Counted from the first letter of the stretch, positions 7,844 through 16,884 are shown. The stretch: DNA of 64,000 bases from Flavobacteriales bacterium (GCA_947462255.1 CANHOA010000012.1:1-64000); one strand, 5' to 3'. Translations and numbers: made by a program. The notes: a model not told the origin generated them from the letters alone.

Positions 7844-8389
7844 ATGACTATGAAAAAATTCCTTTTTATCGGATGTTTATTTTTGCCTTTGTTCCAATCG
7901 TATGCGCAAGGGATTAAGTTAACAAATGCCTTGATTATTGGTCAGTTTGATAAGCAGGAAGATCGTTTCGCAATTGAAGTTAATGTGACCGATTTATTTA
8001 CTTCGCTTGGAATTAAAGCCATTCCTTCCATTAATATTTTAAAGCAGGGTGCCGATCCACTAATTCTAGCTTCGGATACAATGATAAATGCTTTGAAATT
8101 AAAAGGAATAGACACCTATGTGTTGATTTATGTTAAAGGATATGATCGAAAATTTAAAGGTTCGAATTCAGAATTGTTGTTGGAAGAGGGATTGAAACAA
8201 TCTAGCATTTATAGTCTATTTAAAGACGACATTACTTCCATTACATTTGAATTCAGTGTTTTCAAAGGCGGAAAACGCGTTTATGCAAATGTTTTTAAAG
8301 TTGGTAATATCTCGAACCGAGATGATGTGATTAAGCGCTTTAGAAAAAAAGCACCCAAGTTTATTTCGACGAATTTCGTATCGAAATAA
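7844..8389 (+). CDS. Small secreted protein of unknown function
   Basis: The 181-aa product begins with a signal peptide ending near QSYAQG; a second ATG six bases in (MKKFLFIG) is an equally good start. The remainder (VTDLFTSLGIKAIPSINILKQG, TYVLIYVKGYDRKFKG) is a mixed alpha/beta sequence with no motif I recognise. It lacks a lipobox and a T9SS domain, so it is probably periplasmic. It sits 3 nt behind metF and ends 1 nt before the converging gene at 8391. Confidence 0.75.
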   Translation: MTMKKFLFIGCLFLPLFQSYAQGIKLTNALIIGQFDKQEDRFAIEVNVTDLFTSLGIKAIPSINILKQGADPLILASDTMINALKLKGIDTYVLIYVKGYDRKFKGSNSELLLEEGLKQSSIYSLFKDDITSITFEFSVFKGGKRVYANVFKVGNISNRDDVIKRFRKKAPKFISTNFVSK

Positions 8390-8390
8390 G

Positions 8391-9278
8391 TTAATTGTTC
8401 ATCCTAAAACTCTTTTCTTTTTCCTTGTCGGTTGGATCGCCATAAACCCCGCATTTTGGTGGTCTCTCGAATAACTTAATGAATTTTATCTGTCCATGGA
8501 TAGGCCAATAAGTCGACGAGAACCAGTTCATACGGCCGTTAATTCCATTGTAATCTCGAATACCTATAATGGGAAGTGTAATGTTTGGAACCATCATCCA
8601 AGCGCGATTAAAGCGAATTCCCACACCAATAGAATAATGAAATTGAATTTGAAACTTGTCATGAAATTCAAATGCCCGTTGGTTAATTCCATTTTGGTAG
8701 CTTTCATCGCTACGCATGATATTGTAATCAAAATTGAAACCGATTGCATTATCAATAAAATATTTTCTTGCCTTGTCTATTTTTTTCTTCCCAACATAGA
8801 GTAGGGTATGTGCTGATAATCGGCCATAAATAAACCCGTTGGATAACGTTCCGCTACTTTCCGTACTCGATGTAACCACCCCTAATGCATTGGTATTGTC
8901 AAGATTGGTGGTCTCTGCGCCACGGTATTGCTTGTAACCGATTCCCCAATCCGTATAATCTAGTAAGCGAGATTTTTTTAAGAATTTTATGGGAACTAAG
9001 CCCTTCCATGCGGGAAAATTTACCATGCCTATTTCAGCAAAAAAACCAAGTTTTCCGGCAGGATCTATGGTATATAAACCCCGCTGTCCGCTGTTGTCGG
9101 TAAGGATAAATGGTTCGCTTGTTTTTGGCGTCATTTGATACGTAGCACCAAAATTAAATTGAATGCCGTCATTGGTAACAATGCGATAGGCATCACCTTC
9201 TCGAACTCCTTTTTTAAAACCGCCTTGTGCTAATCCAATGATGGGACAAAACAGGAGGATAAACAGTAATTTTTTCAT
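8391..9278 (-). CDS. Secreted protein, possible small outer-membrane barrel
   Basis: At 295 aa it has a signal peptide (MKKLLFILLFCPIIGLAQG), glycine- and aromatic-rich strands (FNFGATYQM, GIGYKQYRG, FQIQFHYSIGVGIRFNRAW) and a charged C-terminal tail. This suggests a beta-rich envelope protein, but no family is recognised. Its ATG overlaps the stop of kmo by 4 nt, so it is translated from the same message. A link to tryptophan breakdown is possible but unproven. Confidence 0.75.
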   Translation of the reverse strand: MKKLLFILLFCPIIGLAQGGFKKGVREGDAYRIVTNDGIQFNFGATYQMTPKTSEPFILTDNSGQRGLYTIDPAGKLGFFAEIGMVNFPAWKGLVPIKFLKKSRLLDYTDWGIGYKQYRGAETTNLDNTNALGVVTSSTESSGTLSNGFIYGRLSAHTLLYVGKKKIDKARKYFIDNAIGFNFDYNIMRSDESYQNGINQRAFEFHDKFQIQFHYSIGVGIRFNRAWMMVPNITLPIIGIRDYNGINGRMNWFSSTYWPIHGQIKFIKLFERPPKCGVYGDPTDKEKEKSFRMNN

Positions 9279-10642
9279 ACGATAAAATTGAATTTTTTAC
9301 TTTTCTCCTCTAGTAAATCCATTATTTGAGGACTGTCCCAATCGTTTTCAATTCCGGGAATAGCCATGATTTCATCCATAATACCATTTTGAATATTTCC
9401 TTGTTGGTAGGCTACGCTATACCTAATATTGCTGAAGGTTACCTGGGAATACAACGGCATCCATTGTTTTGGATACAAAGCACTAAATTTCGCTTCAATT
9501 TTTTTACGCAAAATAAATGATGGATCGCCAACGAAATCGCGCATAACAAAATAATTATCTAAGGATAAATCTTGCAAGGCATCGCCATCTGCTTTTCTAG
9601 TTCTGCTATATTCCTCAAAAACTTCAGGCCAATTTTCATTATGTTTCTGCATTAATCCCCAAAGTACAGAACAATCTTCGAATCCGGCATTCATTCCCTG
9701 ACCGTAAAAAGGAACGGTGGCATGTGCCGCATCACCCATTAGGGCTACTTTCCCTTTGTGCCAAGGTTGACAACGAATAATCGCTAGGTTGGATAGGGGA
9801 TGGTCTTCCCATGCATCTGCAATGTTAGGCATCATGGTATAAAAATCGGGAAATACCTCCATGAAAAAAGCGTTCACTGCTTCCCGTGAATTGAGTTTAT
9901 CAAAGGCATATTTGTCTCCTTCGTGAGGCATAAAAAGCGTACACGTAAACGATCCATCTTCGTTGGCCAATGCAATCAACATAAAACGTCCTCGTGGCCA
10001 AATATGAAGCGCATTTTTATCCATTCTATAATTTCCGCTTTCATCAGCAGGCAATAAAATTTCTCGATACCCATCTGCTATGAAATTCTGACTGTAGGTA
10101 AAGCGCTGCATCTTTTGCATGGAATTGTAGCGAACATTCGAAAAAGCGCCATCTGCTGCAAATACCACATCAGATTGAACGCTGAATGATTCATTCGTTT
10201 TATTATTTGTCAAATAGACAATTCCCTTTTCTAAATCTACTTTCTCACAGGTGTGTTGATAATGTATGGTAGCACCGCCATGCTTTTCAGCCACATCCAT
10301 CATCGTAGCGTTTACCTTTCCTCTCGATACGGAAAAGATCGCTTCTCCGTCCTTACCGTATTGCTGATAATTTAGGTTTCCCTCGAGGTCGTGCATGACT
10401 CTTCCATACATTGGAATCGCAATTTTTCGTACTTCGTCCCCAACTCCTACTGCATCAAGCGCAGTCCACCCGCGAACGGACAAGGCAAGATTAATGGATT
10501 TTCCAGCACTAATTTCAGCTAAACGGATGTCGGGTCTTCGCTCGTAAATGGTCACTTTATATCCTGCTTTAGCAAGGTATACCGCCCATAGCGATCCTAC
10601 TAATCCTGCTCCAATTATAATTGCGCTTTTATCGTTTTCCAT
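9275..10642 (-). CDS. kmo: Kynurenine 3-monooxygenase
   Basis: A 455-aa FAD-dependent hydroxylase converting L-kynurenine to 3-hydroxykynurenine with NADPH and oxygen. The N-terminus has the Rossmann motif IIGAGLVGSLWAVYLAKAG and YERRPDIR. The second FAD motif GDAAHATVPFYGQGMNAGFED lies near residue 306. The C-terminal region (ISYSVAYQQG-like NIRYSVAYQQGNIQ) is typical of KMO. With the hydroxyanthranilate dioxygenase at 20740-21264 it implies the kynurenine route from tryptophan to quinolinate/NAD; kynureninase and tryptophan dioxygenase are not in the window. Confidence 0.95.
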   Translation of the reverse strand: MENDKSAIIIGAGLVGSLWAVYLAKAGYKVTIYERRPDIRLAEISAGKSINLALSVRGWTALDAVGVGDEVRKIAIPMYGRVMHDLEGNLNYQQYGKDGEAIFSVSRGKVNATMMDVAEKHGGATIHYQHTCEKVDLEKGIVYLTNNKTNESFSVQSDVVFAADGAFSNVRYNSMQKMQRFTYSQNFIADGYREILLPADESGNYRMDKNALHIWPRGRFMLIALANEDGSFTCTLFMPHEGDKYAFDKLNSREAVNAFFMEVFPDFYTMMPNIADAWEDHPLSNLAIIRCQPWHKGKVALMGDAAHATVPFYGQGMNAGFEDCSVLWGLMQKHNENWPEVFEEYSRTRKADGDALQDLSLDNYFVMRDFVGDPSFILRKKIEAKFSALYPKQWMPLYSQVTFSNIRYSVAYQQGNIQNGIMDEIMAIPGIENDWDSPQIMDLLEEKSKKFNFIV

Positions 10643-10678
10643 TTTACTTTTGAAATAAGTTTTTACACTTGTTCAACA

Positions 10679-10686
10679 CAAAATTA
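10679..10686 (-). promoter_or_regulatory. -7 box of kmo
   Basis: On the minus strand this reads TAATTTTG, a match to TAnnTTTG, 36 nt upstream of the kmo ATG at 10642. Confidence 0.5.
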
Positions 10687-10981
10687 AGCGCTTTGTTCTT
10701 TTATAAGTCGATTGCTACAGACAGTTATTCACAACATTTAGTTTGTTTTCTTTTTCAGCTGCTTCAATTGCTGAGTTTTTGAAATTATCACTTTCAGTTC
10801 AATAGCAAAAACCATGAAATTCAAGTCTAGATTCTTTTGGCTATTTAGTTCTCACTTTGAATGAATTCTATGTTGTTAACTTTAAAATATTTTACGAGTA
10901 AGATTGTGAATACTCGAAAAAAACAATAACGATTTGAATAGGTTTCTATCGTCGCCTATTATTCTGATGAAGCGCATCGAA

Positions 10982-11039
10982 TTGAACTACGGGAACCGTG
11001 AAGCAGCTCGTAGAGATCGCTGAAACGGTCTTAGTTCAA
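10982..11039. repeat. Nested inverted repeat (possible structured RNA or mobile-element remnant)
   Basis: Three stems nest around one loop: TTGAACTA/TAGTTCAA (10982-10989, 11032-11039), ACCGT/ACGGT (10995-10999, 11025-11029) and CAGC/GCTG (11004-11007, 11019-11022). Local GC is higher than in the flanks. It lies 49 nt before the 42-bp dispersed repeat. Confidence 0.5.
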
Positions 11040-11087
11040 GAGTGGAGTGAATTGAAGGATAATCAGCGACTTGATTTTTTCGTTCTT

Positions 11088-11129
11088 TTGTATCAAGACA
11101 AAAGGACAAAGAAAATAAGGTCCGATTTT
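11088..11129 (+). repeat. 42-bp dispersed repeat, copy 2
   Basis: A perfect reverse-complement copy of 3354-3395, followed by T-rich sequence (TTTTTTA). Confidence 0.8.
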
Positions 11130-11271
11130 TTATCGCCTGGGCGGAGGATAATAGAGTTTCTTTTACTAAAATTGAACTTCATTTATCCTATTTAATTTTT
11201 TGTCAGACGTGAATTTTTTGTGTCATTTATGTCACATTATCCTTCCTTTAGCGCGTACGCAAAACAATTTG

Positions 11272-11279
11272 TACTTTTG
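11272..11279 (+). promoter_or_regulatory. -7 box of the panB operon
   Basis: TACTTTTG matches TAnnTTTG, 16 nt before the panB ATG. A direct repeat TGTCA-N4-TGTCA (about 11221-11234) lies some 40 nt upstream. Confidence 0.6.
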
Positions 11280-11295
11280 TTTCTAATTTTTAGGT

Positions 11296-12111
11296 ATGTC
11301 TGTTCATAAAAATGTAAAAAAGGTTACCACGCATACGCTTCACGAGATGAAAGCAAATGGGGAACGAATTTCTATGCTGACCGGCTATGATTTTTCCATG
11401 GCTCGAATTTTAGATGAAGCGGGAATTGATGTTATCTTAGTTGGGGATTCTGCTTCGAATGTGATGGCAGGTCACGAAACGACGCTTCCCATTACACTTG
11501 ATCAAATGATTTACCACGGCGCAGCAGTTGTAAGAGCGGTAAGTCGTGCACTTGTAGTGGTTGATTTGCCTTTTGGTAGTTATCAAGGAAATTCAAAGGA
11601 AGCGCTTTCAAGTTCGATTCGAATTATGAAAGAAACAGGCGCTCATGCTGTCAAAATGGAAGGTGGTCAGGAGATTCTTGAATCGATTCAACGAATACTT
11701 ACGGCGGGCATTCCGGTTATGGGACACCTTGGACTTACACCACAATCGATCTATAAATTTGGAACCTATGTTGTAAGGGCAAAAGAGGAAGAGGAGGCCA
11801 AGCGCTTAATTGAAGATGCCTTGGAATTAGAAAAAGCCGGTTGTTTTGCCATTGTTCTTGAAAAAATACCCGCTGTACTTGCCGAAAAAGTAGCGAAAAT
11901 GTTGCAGATTCCTATCATCGGAATTGGTGCTGGATCGGGTGTGGATGGCCAAGTTTTAGTGGCGCATGACATGTTAGGAATTAACAATGAGTTTAATCCG
12001 CGCTTTGTACGGAAGTATAATGACCTTCACAATCAAATGTTAAAGGCGTTTAGTTCGTATATTTCGGACGTGCAATCGGGTAATTTCCCGAATGAAAAGG
12101 AACAGTATTAA
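11296..12111 (+). CDS. panB: 3-methyl-2-oxobutanoate hydroxymethyltransferase
   Basis: The 271-aa enzyme transfers a hydroxymethyl group from methylene-THF to 2-oxoisovalerate, the first committed step of pantothenate synthesis. Typical PanB motifs are [17 protein letters not shown] (about 28), [19 protein letters not shown] (about 50, metal/substrate site), VKMEGG (about 118) and [15 protein letters not shown] (about 141), with [17 protein letters not shown] (about 214). It opens a run of four same-strand genes whose other three members form an ABC importer; the following gene starts 7 nt after its stop. Confidence 0.96.
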   Translation: MSVHKNVKKVTTHTLHEMKANGERISMLTGYDFSMARILDEAGIDVILVGDSASNVMAGHETTLPITLDQMIYHGAAVVRAVSRALVVVDLPFGSYQGNSKEALSSSIRIMKETGAHAVKMEGGQEILESIQRILTAGIPVMGHLGLTPQSIYKFGTYVVRAKEEEEAKRLIEDALELEKAGCFAIVLEKIPAVLAEKVAKMLQIPIIGIGAGSGVDGQVLVAHDMLGINNEFNPRFVRKYNDLHNQMLKAFSSYISDVQSGNFPNEKEQY

Positions 12112-12118
12112 TACTGCA

Positions 12119-13186
12119 ATGAAATTAATTTTCCTTCTTTGTCTTTTTGGCTTGTTTGCCTGCTCCTCTGAAACTAAAAAAACAGTTGAACCAAAAAGTA
12201 AGCTGGCTTATTCACGTTGGCTTTCCATTACAGAGTCTGAGAATGGGGTTTTAATTAGCATCACAAATCCAGATAATATCACAGAAAAATCCGAGTATTT
12301 TATTGGGGGAAATGGCCCAGCAAACGCTACAACTATTTCTATTAAGCACCATGGACTTGCGGTTCTTTCCTCCACACATGTTGGTATGTTGGGATTGCTT
12401 AATGAAATTGATGCCATTTCAGCCGTAGCGGATAAGAAATTCTGTTATAATAAGGAACTTAATGATCGAATTAATAATGGGAAGGTTGTTTCCTTGGGAC
12501 AAGAAACAGATTTCTCGGCCGAAATGTTATTGAATTCAAATTCGAAATTAGTGGTATATAGCGCTTTCTCAGGAAAATTAGCCATCGATAATAAGTTGAA
12601 AAAACTAGGTATTATAACCATACCAAATTTTGATTGGAGAGAAACGCATCCTTTAGGAAAAGCACAATGGTTATTGCTTTTTGGGTATTTAACGGGCAAA
12701 CAAGACTTGGCTAAAAAGGAATTCGCTGCCATTGTAAAAAGGTACAATGAGGTGAAAAGTCAATCCAAGAAATCGAATGTACCAACCTTAGTGGGTAATT
12801 TAGCTGGTGATTTTTGGTATGCTCCGGCAGGTGGAAGTTACAATGCCACTTTGTTAAAAGATGCAGGGGTAAATTATATTTTTAAAGAAAGCAAAGGAAC
12901 GGGTAGCTTGTCTTTGACCTTGGAATCTGTATTTAGTCAGTTGGATTCAGTTAGTTTATGGCTCAATCCTGGGTTTGTGAGTAAAGAGTTATTACTTGCG
13001 AATAATCCCAAAGCAGCTCATTTTCCGGTGTATTCCAAGGGTGAAATTTATTGTTATGCCTACGATATGAATCGTTTTTGGGAGATGAGTGCTATTCAAC
13101 CGGATCTTGTGCTAAGCGATCTTCAACAAATTATTGATACATTTAATTCAAATAAAAAACTACATTTTTACAAGAGGGTGGAATAA
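12119..13186 (+). CDS. Metal-chelate/cobalamin ABC importer, substrate-binding lipoprotein
   Basis: I place the start at 12119 (MKLIFLLCLFGLFACSS), which gives a lipoprotein signal with a cysteine lipobox; an upstream in-frame ATG at 12092 would overlap panB. The mature protein (about 335 aa) has the BtuF/FepB-type two-lobe pattern: STHVGMLGLLNEID, a DFSAEMLLNSNSKLVV segment, and DVNRFWEMS-like DMNRFWEMSAIQPDLVLSDL near the end. It should capture cobalamin, a siderophore or haem in the periplasm and hand it to the permease encoded 2 nt downstream. The ligand cannot be decided from the sequence, and no cobalamin riboswitch was seen. Confidence 0.85.
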   Translation: MKLIFLLCLFGLFACSSETKKTVEPKSKLAYSRWLSITESENGVLISITNPDNITEKSEYFIGGNGPANATTISIKHHGLAVLSSTHVGMLGLLNEIDAISAVADKKFCYNKELNDRINNGKVVSLGQETDFSAEMLLNSNSKLVVYSAFSGKLAIDNKLKKLGIITIPNFDWRETHPLGKAQWLLLFGYLTGKQDLAKKEFAAIVKRYNEVKSQSKKSNVPTLVGNLAGDFWYAPAGGSYNATLLKDAGVNYIFKESKGTGSLSLTLESVFSQLDSVSLWLNPGFVSKELLLANNPKAAHFPVYSKGEIYCYAYDMNRFWEMSAIQPDLVLSDLQQIIDTFNSNKKLHFYKRVE

Positions 13187-13188
13187 CT

Positions 13189-14181
13189 ATGAAATATCGA
13201 ATTCATTTATTTTTGTTATTTGCAGCGTTTGCCTTGGTGCTTATCTCGCTATTGCATTTATTTGTGGGGCAAATCCCTTTGTCGTTTTCTGATTTTTTCG
13301 CCGCCTTTTTTAAAAATTCGCCGCTGTCTACGAATGAACTATTAATGAGAGAATTCAGAATCCCGAGATTGATCATGGCGATTGTTGGGGGAGGGGGCTT
13401 GGCCTTAGCAGGTATGTTAATGCAAACCTTGTTCAACAATCCTTTAGCGGGTCCATACGTTCTAGGTATTAATTCGGGCTCAAGTTTGTTGGTTGCGCTA
13501 TCTACCTTAACGGGATTTACTTTTTTAGGATCTCAGCTAAATATTGTCTTTGCGGCAATCGTTGGCGCCTTCATTTTTGGGATGATTATTTTACTCTTTT
13601 CGCTGTCGGTTAAATCACATATTTCCTTGCTTCTTATTGGTTTAATGCTTGGCAGTTTTACCTTTGCTGTGGTGTCAATTTTAGAGCTTAGTGCGGCGGC
13701 TGAGCAGTTCAAGTCTTTTGCAGTGTGGGGAATGGGATCCTTACAACAAGTAGAGATGTCCCAAGTTCCATTGATCTTACTCTTCTTTTTTGGAAGTGTA
13801 CTTAGCTCGTTCTTATTGATAAAACCGCTTAATATGTTAGTTTTAGGGGAAGATTCAGCTGTTATGCTTGGTCTGTCTTTGCGCAAGACTAGAATTCTTA
13901 TTATTTCTGTGACAGCCCTTTTTACGGGATTGATTACCGCTTATTGTGGCCCCATTGCTTTTGTAGGGTTGGCAGTTCCCAATATTACTAAGTTATTGTT
14001 CCGGACGCAACAACATGCCTGGTTAATTGGTGGGAATTTAATTATTGGTGCCTTATTTCTGGTCTCTTGTGATGTGCTGATTCAATACCTAGAAGAAACG
14101 ATTCATCTTCCATTAAATGCATTAACATCGATTATTGGCGCTCCATTTGTGATCTTTATTTTGATAAAAAAAGTAAGATGA
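13189..14181 (+). CDS. FecCD/BtuC-family ABC permease
   Basis: A 330-aa polytopic membrane protein with about nine to ten hydrophobic segments. Family signatures are REFRIPRLIMAIVGGGGLALAG (about 49), PLAGPYVLGINSGSS (about 84), GEDSAVMLGLS (about 222) and TAYCGPIAFVGLAVPNI (about 251), the last contacting the ATPase. It forms the inner-membrane channel for the ligand brought by the upstream lipoprotein. Its end overlaps the ATPase gene by 4 nt, a sign of translational coupling. Confidence 0.93.
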   Translation: MKYRIHLFLLFAAFALVLISLLHLFVGQIPLSFSDFFAAFFKNSPLSTNELLMREFRIPRLIMAIVGGGGLALAGMLMQTLFNNPLAGPYVLGINSGSSLLVALSTLTGFTFLGSQLNIVFAAIVGAFIFGMIILLFSLSVKSHISLLLIGLMLGSFTFAVVSILELSAAAEQFKSFAVWGMGSLQQVEMSQVPLILLFFFGSVLSSFLLIKPLNMLVLGEDSAVMLGLSLRKTRILIISVTALFTGLITAYCGPIAFVGLAVPNITKLLFRTQQHAWLIGGNLIIGALFLVSCDVLIQYLEETIHLPLNALTSIIGAPFVIFILIKKVR

Positions 14182-14882
14182 TTTGCTTTAAAAACACGCA
14201 TGTTGGATATAAAACTAGTTTATTTGAAATAAATGACGTGTGTTTATATACGGGCAAAATGTATTTGTTAGCGGGAAAAAATGGGACGGGAAAAACGACC
14301 TTGCTAAAGTCACTCGTTCGCTCAATTCCTTTACATGGTGGGCGTATTGAGCTTAATGGAAATGACTTACATCAGCTAGAAAAAAGAATGCTCCCTCAAC
14401 TCGTCGCCTTTGTGGAAAGTCGCTTCAATGGCATTCCATTCCTCACCTTAAAAGACTATGTTTCATTAGGAAGATCACCACACACGAATGCATTTGGGCG
14501 CTTAAAAGAAAGCGATACCCAGAAAACGTTGGAAGTCATGAGGCTTCTAAATATTAGTGATTATCAAGATAAATTTACGGATGAATTAAGCGATGGGATT
14601 CGTCAGTTGGGTGCTATTGCTCGCGCTTTGGTGCAGGAAGCGCCCATATTATTGTTAGATGAGCCGACTGCTTTTTTGGATTTTGAAAACAAGGATTTGT
14701 TGATGAAAACGCTAAAAGAAATTGCTGTTTCTCAAAACAAATGCATCATTTGTTCTTCACATGATCTAGATTTAAGCATTGAATTAGCTTTGTCAACCTT
14801 AGCGGTGTCTTCCAAAGAAAATAAACTTGTCTTATTGGAGTCTCCACAAAACAAACAGGAAATAATCGGGCTTATTTGCTAG
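14178..14882 (+). CDS. ABC transporter ATPase of the metal-chelate importer
   Basis: The 234-aa nucleotide-binding subunit has Walker A AGKNGTGKTTLLKSL (about 32), a Q-loop region, the signature LSDGIRQLGAIARAL (about 136) in place of the usual LSGGQ, Walker B PILLLDEPTAFLD (about 156) and the H-loop ICSSHDLD (about 193). LSDG variants are familiar in Bacteroidota FecE-like proteins, so the protein is likely active. At 234 aa it is slightly shorter than BtuD/FepC (about 250). It converges with the hydrolase gene at 14884. Confidence 0.92.
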   Translation: MICFKNTHVGYKTSLFEINDVCLYTGKMYLLAGKNGTGKTTLLKSLVRSIPLHGGRIELNGNDLHQLEKRMLPQLVAFVESRFNGIPFLTLKDYVSLGRSPHTNAFGRLKESDTQKTLEVMRLLNISDYQDKFTDELSDGIRQLGAIARALVQEAPILLLDEPTAFLDFENKDLLMKTLKEIAVSQNKCIICSSHDLDLSIELALSTLAVSSKENKLVLLESPQNKQEIIGLIC

Positions 14883-14883
14883 G

Positions 14884-16266
14884 TTAATTAACGGAAAATT
14901 TCTTGGTTGTGTAGCGCCCATTTTCATAAATCTTGAGTAGGTAAGCGCCTTTTGATAAATTCGAGCAATCAATTTTTAGTTGATTTGAATTCACAGCTTC
15001 TTTCGTTAATGTCCTACCTGAAATGTCTAAAATTTCATAGTTTCCATGAAGCTGTTTTTGAAATTCCACATGTAACATGGCATTCGTTGGGTTAGGATAA
15101 AGATTAAAGTTTAGCTGCGCTTCACCAACGCCTCCTTGTAGGGTAATAAAATTACTGGTGTCGCATCCATTTGCTGACATAACAGAAACGGTAAAGGTCC
15201 CACCGAAATCCATTGGAATCAAAAGGGTATCATTTGTTTCACCTAGCATTATTTGTCCGTTGACATACCATTGGTAATAATCACCAGGCGTTGGGGTGCT
15301 CATCATTTGAGAATTGTCAAAATTAATAAGCGCATTGATGCCAGGTTGGGCACAAGTTGTTTGATTAACCGTTCCGGCCGTATTAGTTAAACTCGCCTGA
15401 AAATCAGCTAAGGCATAACAATCGGTATTTAATACATAATTCAACCAAGGATCTAAAATTTGAAAGGTTTTTTGCTGTTGTTGAGCACGCGTTATTGAAA
15501 TCCCTTGCGAAGAGGTGCTTTCTCCAAAGTCGCAATTGAAATTTGAATTGGCGAAATAACAATGCGCCCCACCTGTAATACTCACGAATGATTTACACGA
15601 TGACGCCAATCCTTGGTACATGGGTAGGTGGTTATCGATCGGGGGTGTTACACCATCATTACTTCCTGAAAAAATAAGCGCAGGAACATTGATGTTTCCA
15701 CACACAGAAACCGCTGAAGGATTTGTTTCTGCTGGGGCAAGTCCCACAATTCCGGCAATCGAAGCATTGTTTTGAGCGGCAAGCATGGTGGCTCCTCCAC
15801 CCATGGAGTGGCCCATGATAACGACTTTTTGCTTTACTTTTCCATTGAATGGAGAACCAGCAGTTCCATTCAAAGCCAACATTTTTGCGGCAACCAGTGC
15901 CAAATCGGCGCCGAAATCCCCATGACTGGGAGCAGGAATTAAACTTCCTTCCGTGCGCACAAAGGCTAAGATATATCCTTGAGGGGCCAAGTGCTCCCAA
16001 ATGTTAGCGTAGGCATCCCATCCCATCGCGAAACCATGGCCAAATACAATGACAGGAAAATTGGGAAAGGTGGCAACTGCGGTATTTTCTCCAGCGGTAT
16101 AACTGGGATAGTAGATTTCCGTTTGAATTTGTCGGCCAGGCCCACCACCCGAGCCAAAGCCCCCACTGCGAGAAGGATCATTGAAAGTGATGGTGCTATG
16201 CCCGATTTGATATTGACCAATTATGCAAAAAGGAACTGAGAATAAAAGCAGTAAAATATTCTTCAT
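14884..16266 (-). CDS. T9SS-exported cutinase/PETase-like alpha/beta hydrolase
   Basis: The 460-aa product has a signal peptide (to about residue 18), an alpha/beta hydrolase domain (about 45-285), a linker or Ig-like part and a T9SS type A domain (from about NLYPNPTNAMLHVEF). The catalytic triad is readable: Ser154 in GHSMGGGAT, Asp204 in SGSNDGVTPP and His235 in TGGAHCYF. The GHSMGGG elbow and the 31-residue Asp-to-His spacing match bacterial cutinases and polyester hydrolases (LCC/PETase type); the loop FGHGFAMGWDAY occupies the oxyanion position. The aromatic residue those enzymes carry after the beta-strand (W in TPWH) is replaced here (LAPAET), so polyester activity is uncertain. A secreted esterase is the safe call. 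Promoter at 16283-16290. Confidence 0.85.
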   Translation of the reverse strand: MKNILLLLFSVPFCIIGQYQIGHSTITFNDPSRSGGFGSGGGPGRQIQTEIYYPSYTAGENTAVATFPNFPVIVFGHGFAMGWDAYANIWEHLAPQGYILAFVRTEGSLIPAPSHGDFGADLALVAAKMLALNGTAGSPFNGKVKQKVVIMGHSMGGGATMLAAQNNASIAGIVGLAPAETNPSAVSVCGNINVPALIFSGSNDGVTPPIDNHLPMYQGLASSCKSFVSITGGAHCYFANSNFNCDFGESTSSQGISITRAQQQQKTFQILDPWLNYVLNTDCYALADFQASLTNTAGTVNQTTCAQPGINALINFDNSQMMSTPTPGDYYQWYVNGQIMLGETNDTLLIPMDFGGTFTVSVMSANGCDTSNFITLQGGVGEAQLNFNLYPNPTNAMLHVEFQKQLHGNYEILDISGRTLTKEAVNSNQLKIDCSNLSKGAYLLKIYENGRYTTKKFSVN

Positions 16267-16282
16267 GGATTGGATTTAAACT

Positions 16283-16290
16283 CAAATGTA
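16283..16290 (-). promoter_or_regulatory. -7 box of the secreted hydrolase gene
   Basis: The minus strand reads TACATTTG, a full match to TAnnTTTG, 16 nt before the ATG at 16266. Confidence 0.6.
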
Positions 16291-16446
16291 ATGAGAAAAA
16301 TCCAATTTTAATGTTCTTTTGGAACATCACATAGCAATACTAACTATTGACAAAGGCAATAGCATTTTTTGTTGGTGATAATTAGCATAAAAAATAACGG
16401 CTTCTGCAAAGCGCTTTTCTAAGTTGGGAGACCTGCTAGGGCGCTA

Positions 16447-16884
16447 TTATAGATCGGTCACTGCCATTGTTTGATTGAACGTTTGGACAATCGTAAGGTC
16501 ATAATAATCGTCATGCCATTGATATACAAATAGATTTTTAGAGCTGTCTACTGTAAATTTTGTCATTAATATTGTTCCATCGTAGATGTTTTTATCTTTA
16601 ATGGTAATAACATATTCATTACCGTTTTTTTCGATGGTATTAAATTTCAGCGTATTAATTTTAATACCGTCCATGTAAACAGTGGACGTCTTTTTATTTA
16701 AATCCAACCTATACTTTACATCTGTAGCTTGCTCCTTAGTAGTGTCTTGGGCTTTGAGAATCTCAAGATAACTAAGCTTACCGTGTTTTTGGAATGAATA
16801 AGTTTTGGTGATGTTAACACTAATTACTTGTGAATAGATGCTTGAAGTTAATATTAACGACAAAATAAGAAGTGTTTTTTTCAT
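16447..16884 (-). CDS. Small secreted protein of unknown function
   Basis: The 145-aa product has a signal peptide (MKKTLLILSLILTSSIYSQ) and a beta-rich mature part with no recognised family (VKYRLDLNKKTSTVYMDG, EYVITIKDKNIYDGTIL). It resembles the many short periplasmic proteins of Bacteroidota. It stands alone, with 104 nt to the upstream gene on the same strand. Confidence 0.65.
   Translation of the reverse strand: MKKTLLILSLILTSSIYSQVISVNITKTYSFQKHGKLSYLEILKAQDTTKEQATDVKYRLDLNKKTSTVYMDGIKINTLKFNTIEKNGNEYVITIKDKNIYDGTILMTKFTVDSSKNLFVYQWHDDYYDLTIVQTFNQTMAVTDL

Larger units (their letters stand above)
10643..11295. other. Gene-free interval between kmo and panB
   Basis: No supported coding sequence. 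It holds the kmo promoter, a nested inverted repeat (10982-11039), the second 42-bp repeat copy (11088-11129) and the panB promoter. The rest is AT-rich with nothing recognised. Confidence 0.7.

Noticed and set aside
10998-11195. 65-codon plus-strand frame before panB
   Set aside because: It is composed of the nested inverted repeat and the 42-bp dispersed repeat; no family, no promoter at a suitable distance.
12092-12118. Upstream ATG for the substrate-binding protein
   Set aside because: It overlaps panB and places nine residues before a lipoprotein signal that fits perfectly from 12119.
15659-16239. Overlapping frames on both strands inside the secreted hydrolase
   Set aside because: The hydrolase frame has a signal peptide, full catalytic triad and T9SS domain; the others have no features.
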